Shown here: piece after piece, positions 8,616 through 16,341 of the stretch | Position numbering within the stretch: position 1 is the first letter of the stretch | Layout of the letters: every line of letters starts with the position of its first letter | Origin: Actinomycetota bacterium | GTDB lineage: Bacteria; Actinomycetota; Acidimicrobiia; Acidimicrobiales; Microtrichaceae | DNA length: 50,551 nt | Reading direction: 5' to 3' | NCBI GenBank assembly: GCA_016870275.1 | Contig: VGBZ01000005.1 | Coordinates: 1 to 50,551 of the forward strand | Notes under the pieces: model-generated | Told to the model about the DNA's origin: nothing | The model's database searches: none | Seen by the model: the letters and a program-made list of their open reading frames with translations, nothing else | Made by a program: the position numbers and the translations under genes

Positions 8616-10283
8616 GTGCGGCGGCGGGAACTGCTCGGAGCGATGGGGGTGCTGGGCGCGGCCGCTGCGGTCGGCTCATCAGCGACGGCGTGCGCTCCAC
8701 CGGGCCCTCCGGGTCCACCGCTCCCCCCACCCGCTGACCCCCTCGACGTCCTGTTCCCACCCGACGCTCGTCGGAGGATCGTCACCGTTGCGCCCCGTAA
8801 CCCGTCGGCGCCGCCGGTCCTCGGTCGTCGGGGTGAGCGGTCGGCGCTCGTCATCGGCGGAGGGATCGCCGGGCTCTCGGCGGCGCTCGAACTCGCCGAA
8901 CGGGGCTACGCCGTCGTGGTACGGGAGGCCGACTCGGTACTCGGAGGCCGTCTCGCCACCCGCGACCTCGATCCGGGGCTCGGTCGGACGTTCCGGGTCG
9001 AGCACGGACTCCACATGTGGTTCGACAACTACCGGACGTTCGCTGACATCCGTCACCGGCTCGGGGTGAACGACATGTTCCGCCCGTACGATCAGGTCGA
9101 CTTCGTCTTCCGCAATTACCTCCCCGAGCGGCTCGAGTCCACCCCGAAGCTGTTCCCGTTCAATCTGGCCGGGATCGTCGATCGTTCACCCAACCTCGAC
9201 TGGCCCGACGTGTTCGGGAGCCTCGGCATCTTCGGTGACCTGCTCGGGTTCACCATGAACAACCTCTACGAACGGCTCGACGACGTCACGTTCCTGCAGT
9301 GGATCGAACGCAACCGGGTGTCCCCGGCGTTCCGTGACGTCGTGTTCCTCCCGGCAGCGCATGTCACGTTGAACCGGGTCACCGACCTGTCGGCGGCGGA
9401 GATGTTGTTGTTCCAACACCTCTACTTCACGTCACAGCCGTTCGCCTTCGACCGGGACGTCACGACCACCGATCACGCCACCGCCGTCATCGACCCGTGG
9501 GCGGCGCGTCTGCGGTCGCTCGGCGTCGACGTTCGCACTTCGGCGCCGGTCCCGGGGCTGCGGTTCGAGTCCGGCCGTGCCGTCGGGGTGGTCGACGAGG
9601 TCGATCGTTACGACTGGGTGGTGCTCGCCACCGACGTCGGAGGAATCCAGCGTGTCCTGCGGGGCTCCCTCGCAGACGCTGCATCTGCACCGGCACTCGC
9701 CGGTCTGCGTGACGTCGTCGGGCCGATGGCGGTTGCGCCTCCCTACCGGATCCTGCGGGTGTGGTTCGACCGTCCGCTGTCGCCCGGCCGGCCCGACGTG
9801 ATCGAGACGCCGCAGCACGACCCGGTTGCACTCATCTGCCTGTTCCACCAGATCGAGGACGAGTCCCGCGCCTGGGCCGAGGACACCGGCGGTTCGGTCG
9901 TCGAGTTCCACCTCTACTCTCTCGACGGCGACCTCGCCACGGTTGACGACGATGCGGTGTGGCCGGCGATCAGGCCGACCGTGCTCGAGGTGGTTCCCGA
10001 GCTCGCCGATGCGCAGGTCCTCGGCTCGACGATCGGGAACTACGAGAACTTCACATCCTTCGCCACCGGTCAGGGACGTCTTCGGCCTGACCACACCGGT
10101 GCCCAGATCGAGGGTCTGTCGAACGTGTTGCTCGCCGGGGACTGGATCGACTGTGCCGTGCCGTCGGCGCTCATGGAGCGTTCGGTGCTCACCGGTCGTC
10201 TGGCGGCCAACGAGTGCCTGCTCACCGACGGGGTGCGTGAGGTCGGGTACTCCCACGTGACCCCGTTCGGCCCGACCCGCTGA
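8616..10283 (+). CDS. Exported FAD-dependent oxidoreductase, carotenoid-desaturase/amine-oxidase-like
   Basis: This is a 555-residue flavoprotein of the phytoene-desaturase/amine-oxidase fold. The N terminus MRRRELLGAMGVLG followed by an Ala-rich stretch and SATAC looks like a twin-arginine signal with a weak lipobox. That would place a folded, FAD-loaded enzyme outside the membrane. The dinucleotide-binding motif VIGGGIAGLSAALELAERG follows at about residues 78-96, then GGRL and VEHGLHMWFDNYRTF. The C-terminal FAD motif is LLAGDWIDCAVPSALMERS. The layout is most like isorenieratene-synthase/CrtU-type desaturases, which are normally cytoplasmic. The gene starts at a GTG with a leaderless promoter. 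The reaction is unknown; carotenoid or terpenoid oxidation is a family-level guess. Confidence 0.75.
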   Translation: MRRRELLGAMGVLGAAAAVGSSATACAPPGPPGPPLPPPADPLDVLFPPDARRRIVTVAPRNPSAPPVLGRRGERSALVIGGGIAGLSAALELAERGYAVVVREADSVLGGRLATRDLDPGLGRTFRVEHGLHMWFDNYRTFADIRHRLGVNDMFRPYDQVDFVFRNYLPERLESTPKLFPFNLAGIVDRSPNLDWPDVFGSLGIFGDLLGFTMNNLYERLDDVTFLQWIERNRVSPAFRDVVFLPAAHVTLNRVTDLSAAEMLLFQHLYFTSQPFAFDRDVTTTDHATAVIDPWAARLRSLGVDVRTSAPVPGLRFESGRAVGVVDEVDRYDWVVLATDVGGIQRVLRGSLADAASAPALAGLRDVVGPMAVAPPYRILRVWFDRPLSPGRPDVIETPQHDPVALICLFHQIEDESRAWAEDTGGSVVEFHLYSLDGDLATVDDDAVWPAIRPTVLEVVPELADAQVLGSTIGNYENFTSFATGQGRLRPDHTGAQIEGLSNVLLAGDWIDCAVPSALMERSVLTGRLAANECLLTDGVREVGYSHVTPFGPTR

Positions 10284-10346
10284 TCAGGCGGTGTGATCCG
10301 GTCACAGCAGTCGTCGGCCGTCGGTGCGCCAGTCAATACGTGGGCC

Positions 10347-10352
10347 TAGCTT
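10347..10352 (+). promoter_or_regulatory. Leaderless-type -10 hexamer for the aminotransferase gene
   Basis: TAGCTT ends exactly 6 nt before the ATG at 10359, and there is no Shine-Dalgarno motif. Confidence 0.5.
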
Positions 10353-10358
10353 GGCGCC

Positions 10359-11711
10359 ATGAGCGGAATCGACCGGAGCCGGCTGGGTGAACTGACCGCC
10401 GCCGAGACCCGTGCGTTCGTCGAGAGTCACCCCCGGTCGGCCGAGTTGCACGAGCAGGCCCGTCGATCGCTGCTCGCCGGCGTCCCCATGAACTGGATGA
10501 CGCGCTGGCCGGGTCCGCACCCGGTGTTCGTGGACCACGCCGAAGGGGCCCGGTTCACCGACGTGGACGGCAACACCTACGTCGACCTGTGCCTCGGCGA
10601 CACGGGCGCCATGACCGGTCACTCGCTCCCGGTGACGGTCGAGGCGCTCGCTCGACGGGCACCGACTGGAATCACCACCATGTTGCCCAACGCCGACGCC
10701 GTGGCCGTCGGGGAGCAGTTGCGGGAACGGTTCGGGCTCCCCGTCTGGCAGATTGCCATGACCGCCACCGATGCCAACCGTTTCGCCCTCCGCCTGGCCC
10801 GTCACGCCACCGGACGACGAAGAGTGCTCGTGTTCAACTGGTGCTACCACGGCACCGTCGACGAGGCGCTCAACGTCCTCGATCCGGACGGTCGTGTCGT
10901 GCCCCGGCCCGGCAACACGGGATGGGCGGTCGACCCGTCGGAGTTCGTCGACGTGGTCGAGTTCAACGATGTCGATGCCCTGCGGACCGTCCTCGAACGC
11001 GGTGAGGTGGCGGCAGTGCTCGCCGAACCGGCGCTGACCAACATCGGGATCGTCTCGCCGGACCCGGGCTTCCATGACCAACTCCGTCACCTCACCCGAG
11101 CGACCGGGACGTTGTTGATCATCGACGAGACGCACACGATCTGTGTCGGTCCGGGCGGTGCCACTCGGGCGTGGGGGCTCGAACCCGACCTGTTCGTCAT
11201 CGGCAAACCGATCGGCGGCGGCGTTCCGTGTGCCGCCTACGGCATGACTGCGGAGGTGGCCGGCGCCGTGCTGGAGGCGGCGAGCGGTGAGGATGCCGAT
11301 GTCTCGGGAATCGGCGGGACGCTGACAGCGAGCCCACTGGCGCTGGCTGCCGTGCGTGCCACGCTCGACGGTGCTCTCCGAGGGGAGGACTTCGCCGTGA
11401 GCGTGCCGCTGGCCCAGCGGTGGGCCGATGGCGTGCAGCAGGTGATCGACGACCACCGTGTGCCGTGGACAGTGCATCGGCTCGGGTGTCGAGCGGAGTA
11501 CTGGTTCTGTCCGGCTCCCCGTAACGGTGGAGAGGCCGCAGCGGCCATCGACCACGAACTCGATGCGTTTCTGCACCTGTGGTGCCTCAACCGGGGGGTC
11601 CTGCTGACCCCGTTCCACAACATGGCGCTGTTCTGCCCGTCCCACACGGTCGAGGACGTCGACCGGCACACCCGGGTCTTCGCCGACGCCGTCGCTGCGC
11701 TCACCGGTTGA
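10359..11711 (+). CDS. Class III PLP-dependent aminotransferase (HemL-like)
   Basis: This 450-residue protein belongs to the fold-type I, class III aminotransferases and is closest by eye to glutamate-1-semialdehyde aminomutase. Visible features are the N-terminal DVDGNTYVDLCLGDTGAMTGH, the TDANRFALRLAR cofactor region, the LLIIDETHT segment that holds the PLP-ring Asp/Glu, and the Schiff-base lysine in IGKPIGGGVP (K283). It lacks the true HemL motif HGSEAVM, having MTATDANRF instead. It is therefore more likely a HemL paralogue acting on another amino acid or keto acid. It is a single gene with a leaderless promoter, ended by hairpins at 11938-12000. Confidence 0.85.
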   Translation: MSGIDRSRLGELTAAETRAFVESHPRSAELHEQARRSLLAGVPMNWMTRWPGPHPVFVDHAEGARFTDVDGNTYVDLCLGDTGAMTGHSLPVTVEALARRAPTGITTMLPNADAVAVGEQLRERFGLPVWQIAMTATDANRFALRLARHATGRRRVLVFNWCYHGTVDEALNVLDPDGRVVPRPGNTGWAVDPSEFVDVVEFNDVDALRTVLERGEVAAVLAEPALTNIGIVSPDPGFHDQLRHLTRATGTLLIIDETHTICVGPGGATRAWGLEPDLFVIGKPIGGGVPCAAYGMTAEVAGAVLEAASGEDADVSGIGGTLTASPLALAAVRATLDGALRGEDFAVSVPLAQRWADGVQQVIDDHRVPWTVHRLGCRAEYWFCPAPRNGGEAAAAIDHELDAFLHLWCLNRGVLLTPFHNMALFCPSHTVEDVDRHTRVFADAVAALTG

Positions 11712-11937
11712 GCGTCCGGACGTCCCGTTGCGGAATCGCCCTCGACGGATGGATTCGTTCGCTGGGTTGGGCCCGTGAACACTGCTCACCCCGACGGAGC
11801 AAGCCCTGTGACGAAGAGCCTCTCGGGTGGTTCGTCCGGCGGCGGGATTTGGGGCATGATGCCCGACGTGGCTTCGGCCATGGTTCGTCGTCCTCCCATC
11901 CACCCTTCCTCTCCCATGGACGACGTACCGGGGGACT

Positions 11938-11970
11938 CTCCTCACCGGCTTGATGGGGTCCGGTGAGGAG
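11938..11970. terminator. Perfect 11-bp hairpin between convergent genes
   Basis: CTCCTCACCGG (11938-11948) is followed by an 11-nt loop and its exact reverse complement (11960-11970). It lies between the convergent aminotransferase and truncated haemoglobin genes, and so can act on either strand. It has no T run. The rest of the 300-nt gap (11712-12011) has no supported gene. Confidence 0.6.
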
Positions 11971-11979
11971 AAACCCCCG

Positions 11980-12000
11980 ACCCTCGTTCTGCCTGAGGGT
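11980..12000. terminator. Second hairpin of the tandem terminator
   Basis: ACCCTC (11980-11985) pairs with GAGGGT (11995-12000) around a 9-nt loop, 9 nt after the 11-bp hairpin and 11 nt before the end of the haemoglobin gene. Two stems in a row suggest a bidirectional, Rho-independent-like termination zone without U tracts. Confidence 0.45.
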
Positions 12001-12011
12001 GTTCGAAACGG

Positions 12012-12617
12012 TCAGGTCGGGTCGTTCACGAGATGTGCTGCGGCCATGGTGAAGTAGTCGACGAACTGCCGCTCGACCACTTCGAGTTCCCCCGGCTCGA
12101 GTCCACCGGGTCCCCCGTCGTCGGCCCGTGTCCGCCCAGACCGCAGCGTCGCTGACAACGCAGAGGTCATCGCTGCGAGCCAGTGATCACGAGCGACGGC
12201 ATCGATCCGGTACGGGGCGTGACGCATCCGCAGTCGGGGGTGGCCTCGCCGGTCCGAGTACGTCGTGGGTCCACCCCAGTACTGCGCCAGGAACAGGGCG
12301 AGACGCTCGGCTGCCGGGCCGAGGTCATCGGGATCGGGGTACAGCGACAACAGGACCGGATCCGCTTCGACGCCGTCGTAGAAGCGTCGTGCGAGTTCTT
12401 CGAAGAACGGCTGGCCGCCGACTGTCTGGAACATGCTCGCCACGTCCGACGATTCGTCGGAAGCCGCAGTCGCCTCGGTGTGCTCGGTGCTGTTGGTCTG
12501 ATCAGGGTGGCGACGCCGGCCGGGTGCACCGACGGAGATTCGTAGCCCCTCGGCCGGATCGTCCCCGGACCTCGTGGTCGGGTTGTCCGGTTCGTTTCCC
12601 TCCTGCGCACTGTTCAC
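12012..12617 (-). CDS. glbO: Truncated haemoglobin, group II (GlbO-type), with N-terminal extension
   Basis: This haem protein binds O2/NO, and actinobacterial HbO proteins are linked to respiration and oxidative stress. The globin domain (about residues 62-200) shows FFEELARRFYDGV (B helix, Tyr B10), LFLAQYWGGP, RGHPRLRMRHAPYRI (proximal His in RMRHAP) and DHWLAAM (Trp G8), all typical of group II. The first 61 residues are hydrophilic and disordered-looking, with no signal peptide. An internal ATG at 12434 would give a family-length protein (about 140 residues), so the N terminus is uncertain. No leaderless promoter or good ribosome-binding site marks the GTG at 12617. Confidence 0.88.
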   Translation of the reverse strand: MNSAQEGNEPDNPTTRSGDDPAEGLRISVGAPGRRRHPDQTNSTEHTEATAASDESSDVASMFQTVGGQPFFEELARRFYDGVEADPVLLSLYPDPDDLGPAAERLALFLAQYWGGPTTYSDRRGHPRLRMRHAPYRIDAVARDHWLAAMTSALSATLRSGRTRADDGGPGGLEPGELEVVERQFVDYFTMAAAHLVNDPT

Positions 12618-12733
12618 CCGACAATGCTGGTGCGCAACCGGCTCTCACGGCCAGCCGACGCGCCCGGCCGACCGGCCCCGGGTCGGGCGCTGAGTGGAGT
12701 GTGGTCTGTGCCCGGGGGGTAGCATCTCGGTCC

Positions 12734-13075
12734 GTGGGTCAGCCGGTTTCCGTCATCGAGAAGCGTTCGAGCCGACCTGGCGTGGTCCGCTTTGAGATCA
12801 ACCGGGTGCTCACCGGCACCGGTCACGAGCGTTACGTCGAGGGCGAACCCATCCTGGGCGACCGGCCACCCGACGTTTTGGCCCGTCGGTTGTTCGAACG
12901 TGGCGGGATCGACCGGATCCACATCAACTCCAACGTGGTCACCGTCGACCTGACCAAGGGTGCCGATGACACCTCGGGCATCGCCGAGATCATCGCCGAT
13001 CTCTACACGTTCTACCGGCCCGGCGTTGAGGTCCCGACCCCGGAGTCGTTCGGCGCCCCGGCAACGACCGAGTAG
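12734..13075 (+). CDS. NifU N-terminal-like (Nfu-N scaffold-type) small protein
   Basis: This 113-residue protein has a conserved central block (FEINRVLTGTGHERY, then RRLFERGG, then INSNVVTVDLTKG) that resembles the Nfu/NifU N-terminal domain found alone in many Actinobacteria. It has no Cys, so it cannot hold an Fe-S cluster by itself. The frame is open far upstream, but codon use and conservation start at the GTG at 12734, which sits 8 nt after TAGCAT (12720-12725). It lies immediately upstream of the SOS-controlled imuA' gene, separated by its own stop at 13075 and the LexA palindrome. Its role in cluster assembly is not demonstrated. Confidence 0.6.
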   Translation: MGQPVSVIEKRSSRPGVVRFEINRVLTGTGHERYVEGEPILGDRPPDVLARRLFERGGIDRIHINSNVVTVDLTKGADDTSGIAEIIADLYTFYRPGVEVPTPESFGAPATTE

Positions 13076-13086
13076 CGAACCTCTTG

Positions 13087-13116
13087 CACAGTATCGAACA
13101 CATGTTCGATACTGTG
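13087..13116. promoter_or_regulatory. LexA (SOS) box upstream of imuA'
   Basis: This is a 30-bp palindrome: 13-bp perfect arms (13087-13099 and 13104-13116) around a 4-nt spacer ACAT. The core TCGAACACATGTTCGA (13094-13109) matches the actinobacterial SOS consensus TCGAAC-N4-GTTCGA. The right arm contains the TACTGT hexamer (13110-13115), a predicted leaderless -10 element 5 nt before the GTG at 13121. LexA binding would therefore cover the promoter. Confidence 0.92.
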
Positions 13117-13120
13117 TCCC

Positions 13121-13891
13121 GTGACCGGGGGGCGACCGCAGCAGCTCGAGGACCTGCGTGATCTGGTGGCGTCGCTCGAGCCGGTCGTCCCCGCCCACGA
13201 GCGGGTCCTCCCGGTCGACCCGGCCGTTGCGTCACTGTTCCCGTTCGGTGGGCTGCGCCGGGGCACCACGCTCTGGATCGGTGGGACCGCTGGAGCGACC
13301 ACCCTCGCTCTGGGGCTGATCGCCGGCCCGACCCGCCAGGGTTCGTGGGTCGGGGCGTTGTCGGTGGCCTCGGTCGGCTGGGCGGCGGCGGCCCAACTCG
13401 GTGTCGATCTCCACCGATTGGCTGTCGTCCGCGCCGATGGACCGGACTGGACGGTCGCCGCTGCGGCCCTCGTCGACGCCTTCGACATCGTGTTGTTCGG
13501 GCCGGATCACCGACCGGCCCGACGTGACGTCCTGCGGATCGCCGCCCGGGCGCGTGAGCGGGGGACCGTGGTGGTCGCCTTCGGAGGCACCGAACAGGAG
13601 CGGGCCTGGCCCGGATCGGACCTCCGCCTCCACATCCAACCCGACGGCACTGCCCGTTGGCACGGTGTGGGCCGAGGCTGGGGTCGGCTGATCGGTCGTC
13701 GCCTGCAGGTGACGATCAGCGGACGGCACGGAGTCGACCGTCCCCGGGTGGTCGAGCTCTGGTCGCCCGGTCCCGCCGGGGTACTCGATTCCCCGGTCAC
13801 TGCCCCGGTCACTGCCCCGGTCACCGCTCCGGTCGACCAACCTCGTCGGGATACGGCCAGGATCCTGCAGTTTCCGGCGCAGCCGGCCTGA
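13121..13891 (+). CDS. imuA': ImuA': RecA-like accessory protein of the SOS mutasome
   Basis: ImuA' acts with ImuB and DnaE2 in damage-induced mutagenic lesion bypass. The 256-residue protein has a RecA-like core: LFPFGGLRRGTTLWIGGTAGATTLALGL followed by a Walker-B-like VDAFDIVLFG. The P-loop position reads GGTAGATT, without the Lys of a true Walker A, so ATP hydrolysis is doubtful. This fits what is known of the degenerate ImuA' proteins. Near the C terminus three 12-bp repeats (13793-13828) encode VTAP units. The GTG start lies 5 nt after the TACTGT hexamer within the LexA palindrome. imuB begins 1 nt after its stop. The identification rests on weak sequence similarity plus very strong context. 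Confidence 0.85.
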   Translation: MTGGRPQQLEDLRDLVASLEPVVPAHERVLPVDPAVASLFPFGGLRRGTTLWIGGTAGATTLALGLIAGPTRQGSWVGALSVASVGWAAAAQLGVDLHRLAVVRADGPDWTVAAAALVDAFDIVLFGPDHRPARRDVLRIAARARERGTVVVAFGGTEQERAWPGSDLRLHIQPDGTARWHGVGRGWGRLIGRRLQVTISGRHGVDRPRVVELWSPGPAGVLDSPVTAPVTAPVTAPVDQPRRDTARILQFPAQPA

Positions 13892-13892
13892 G

Positions 13893-15524
13893 ATGGACGC
13901 GTCGCAGCAGTTGCGGTCACTCGCGATCGAGGTGGCCGACTTCCCGGCGGTCGCCACTGGCCGACCGTCCGGAACCCCCGTGGCCGTCCTCCACGCCAAC
14001 CGGGTGGTGGCGGTCTCGCCGACGGCCCGCACCAGCGGGGTCGTCCCCGGCCTCCGCCGCCGGGAAGCCCAGTCGCGTTGTCCGGCGCTGGAGATCCACT
14101 CCGCTGATGTCGCTCGGGACGCCCGGGCATTCGAACCAGCCCTGCAGTCGATCGAGGAACTCGCACCCCGGATCGAAGTGGTCTCCGCCGGTCGCTGTGT
14201 GCTCCCCACTCGGGGCCCTTCCCGCTACCACGGCGGTGACCGGTCCCTGGCGAACCTGATCCGGGACCGGGTGCGGACGGCCCTCGGGTCGGTTGCGGTC
14301 GTCGGCGTCGGGGTCGCCGACGGTCCCCGGGCGGCACAGATCGTCGCTGCCGAGTCGCTTCGCTCCGGCGCCCCCGTCGTGGTCGGCCCCGGAGCGACGG
14401 CGACCCACCTGGCTCCGCTCCCCGTGGCCGTCCTGGCTGCGGTCATCCCGTTGGCTGCCCCGACTCCCGCCGGCACCCACCCGCCGTCTGCTCCCGCCAA
14501 CGGGTTCGCCGATCTGCTCGTCCGTCTCGGCATCCGCACCGTCGGTCACTTTGCGGCGCTGCCCGCTCCCGACGTCTCCGCCCGGTTCGGCGTCGTCGGC
14601 CGACTGGCTCACCAGGTGGCCACTGGGACCGAGACCGTCCCCGCCGACGTCGTGGATCCGCCCGCCGACCTCGTCGTCGCCACCGACGTGGATCCCCCGA
14701 TCGCTCAGGTCGAACGGGCCACGTTCGTGGCGAAGGTCCTCGCCGACGAACTCGCCGATCGGCTCGGCGTTCGGGGTCTGGTCTGCACCCGGGTGCTGGT
14801 TGCGATCGAGACCGTCGACGGGGAACGGTTGGAACGGTTGTGGCGTCACGAGGGTTCGCTGACCCCATCGGCGGTGGCCCAACGCGTCCGCTGGCAGCTC
14901 GACGGTTGGCGTCGGGGCCGGGTCCGCCACGATGACTCAGGGGGTGTGTGTCGGATGGAGTTGATCCCCGACCAGATCGTCCCCGACGCCGGTCGTCAAC
15001 TCGGATTCTGGGGTGGCTCCGATGACGCCACCACCCGGGCACTCCGGGCGTTGGCCCGGATCCAGGGGCAACTGGGGGCGGGGGCGGTCCTCGTCCCGGA
15101 GTGGCATGGTGGTCGGGCCCCGGCGGAACAGATCCGACTCGTCCCGCTCGAGGCGGTGGACCTCTCGGCTCGTGCGGATCCCCCCAACGCCCCGTGGCCC
15201 GGGATGATCCCGCCGCCCGCTCCGGCCCGCATCTGGACCTCCCCCCGGTCGGTCGATCTCCTCGACGCCGCAGGCACCCCGGTTCGGGTCAGCGGTCGGG
15301 GGGAACTGAGTGCCGCACCGCAACGCTGCTGTGTCGAGCGAGGCGACTGGACGGAGGTGGATGCGTGGGCCGGACCGTGGTGCAGCGATGAGCGCTGGTG
15401 GGACGCAACGGGCCACCGCCGCCGGGCCCGCCTGCAGATCGTGATCGCCACCCCTGCGGGTCACGAGGCCCATCTGGTGACACTCGAGTCGGGTTCGTGG
15501 TGGTTGGAGGCCAGCTACGACTGA
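13893..15524 (+). CDS. imuB: ImuB: inactive Y-family polymerase homologue, mutasome hub
   Basis: ImuB is the Y-family-like protein that bridges the sliding clamp and DnaE2; it does not polymerise DNA itself. The 543-residue product aligns with the family pattern: an N-terminal Y-family palm (LAIEVADFPAVATG), then VVPGLRRREAQSRCP and the block VSAGRCVLPTRGPSRYHGG. Active Y-family enzymes have an Asp-Glu pair in the last region, which is absent here, as in characterised ImuB proteins. The finger/little-finger part (GIRTVGHFAALPAPDVSARFG) and a C-terminal extension follow. It begins 1 nt after the imuA' stop, so the two form an operon under the LexA box. The usual third gene, dnaE2, is not next but at 21997. 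Confidence 0.92.
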   Translation: MDASQQLRSLAIEVADFPAVATGRPSGTPVAVLHANRVVAVSPTARTSGVVPGLRRREAQSRCPALEIHSADVARDARAFEPALQSIEELAPRIEVVSAGRCVLPTRGPSRYHGGDRSLANLIRDRVRTALGSVAVVGVGVADGPRAAQIVAAESLRSGAPVVVGPGATATHLAPLPVAVLAAVIPLAAPTPAGTHPPSAPANGFADLLVRLGIRTVGHFAALPAPDVSARFGVVGRLAHQVATGTETVPADVVDPPADLVVATDVDPPIAQVERATFVAKVLADELADRLGVRGLVCTRVLVAIETVDGERLERLWRHEGSLTPSAVAQRVRWQLDGWRRGRVRHDDSGGVCRMELIPDQIVPDAGRQLGFWGGSDDATTRALRALARIQGQLGAGAVLVPEWHGGRAPAEQIRLVPLEAVDLSARADPPNAPWPGMIPPPAPARIWTSPRSVDLLDAAGTPVRVSGRGELSAAPQRCCVERGDWTEVDAWAGPWCSDERWWDATGHRRRARLQIVIATPAGHEAHLVTLESGSWWLEASYD

Positions 15525-15642
15525 GGTCGACTGACCGCTTCTTCAGCATCGGCTGCCTACTCGGGTACGGATGCTGCGAGAATGGGGAGAATGCGTCGGA
15601 CGTCGACGTCCGACCACACGCCGAGCGCAGGAGCGAGCACAC

Positions 15643-16341
15643 ATGTCCGACACCCCCGAGGCCCGGGTTCTGATCGTCGAGGACGAGGAGGCACTCGCTG
15701 CCGGTGTGGCCCGGGGTCTCACTGACGACGGGTTCGCCGTCGACGTGGTCCACGACGGCCTGAGTGGCCTCGAGCGGGCCCGCAGCGACGACATCGACGT
15801 GGTCGTGCTCGACATCATGCTGCCCGGGATGAACGGCTACAAGGTCTGCCGGACACTTCGGGACGAGGGTGTCGGCACCCCGATCCTCATGCTCACCGCC
15901 AAGGACGGAGAGTACGACGAGGCCGAAGCGCTCGACACCGGGGCCGACGACTTCCTGTCCAAGCCCTTCAGCTACGTGGTGCTGGTCGCCCGCATCCGGG
16001 CACTGCTGCGGCGCTCGGCCGACGGCCGAGGTCAGCCGCTCGTCATCGGCGACTTGAAGCTCGATCCGCTGTCTCGCACCTGCTGGCGCGGTGAGACCCG
16101 AGTCGAGCTGACCACCCGCGAGTACGAGCTCCTCGAGACGCTGATGCGTCGGCCGGGCTTGGTCTTCGACAAGCAGGACCTCCTCGACAAGGTGTGGGGC
16201 GAGGACTTCGAGGGCGATCCGAACGTCGTCGAGGTCTACATCGGCTACCTGCGCAAGAAGCTCGACCGGCCGTTCGGTCGCAACGACATCCGTACGGTGC
16301 GCGGTATCGGCTACCGGATCGGAAGTGAGGCCAATGGGTGA
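15643..16341 (+). CDS. OmpR/PhoB-family response regulator
   Basis: This is the output protein of a two-component system with the kinase encoded next. The 232-residue product has a receiver domain with the acidic pocket E13-D14, phospho-acceptor D57 (VVLDIMLPGMNGY), T85 and K107 (LSKPF). A winged-helix DNA-binding domain follows from about residue 130 (TTREYELLETLMRRPG and YIGYLRKKLDRP). The ATG at 15643 is preceded by AGGAG about 8 nt upstream, so this gene is translated from a normal ribosome-binding site. An upstream in-frame extension to 15571 is not supported. The stop overlaps the kinase start by 8 nt. Confidence 0.93.
   Translation: MSDTPEARVLIVEDEEALAAGVARGLTDDGFAVDVVHDGLSGLERARSDDIDVVVLDIMLPGMNGYKVCRTLRDEGVGTPILMLTAKDGEYDEAEALDTGADDFLSKPFSYVVLVARIRALLRRSADGRGQPLVIGDLKLDPLSRTCWRGETRVELTTREYELLETLMRRPGLVFDKQDLLDKVWGEDFEGDPNVVEVYIGYLRKKLDRPFGRNDIRTVRGIGYRIGSEANG

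Noticed and set aside
11998-12008. A third LexA-like half-site (GTTCGA) near the end of the haemoglobin gene
   Set aside because: The matching TCGAAC half at 4-nt spacing is absent and the site is not at a promoter.
11712-12011. A riboswitch, structured RNA or small gene (63-codon frame from a GTG at 11775) in the 300-nt gap
   Set aside because: The gap lies between convergent genes, so no leader is possible. The frame has no promoter, ribosome-binding site or conserved motif, and only two terminator-like hairpins are visible.
12128-12733. The upstream 200 codons of the frame containing the NifU-N-like protein
   Set aside because: This part lies opposite the haemoglobin gene, is Arg/Ser-rich and non-conserved; the real gene starts at the GTG at 12734 behind a promoter hexamer.
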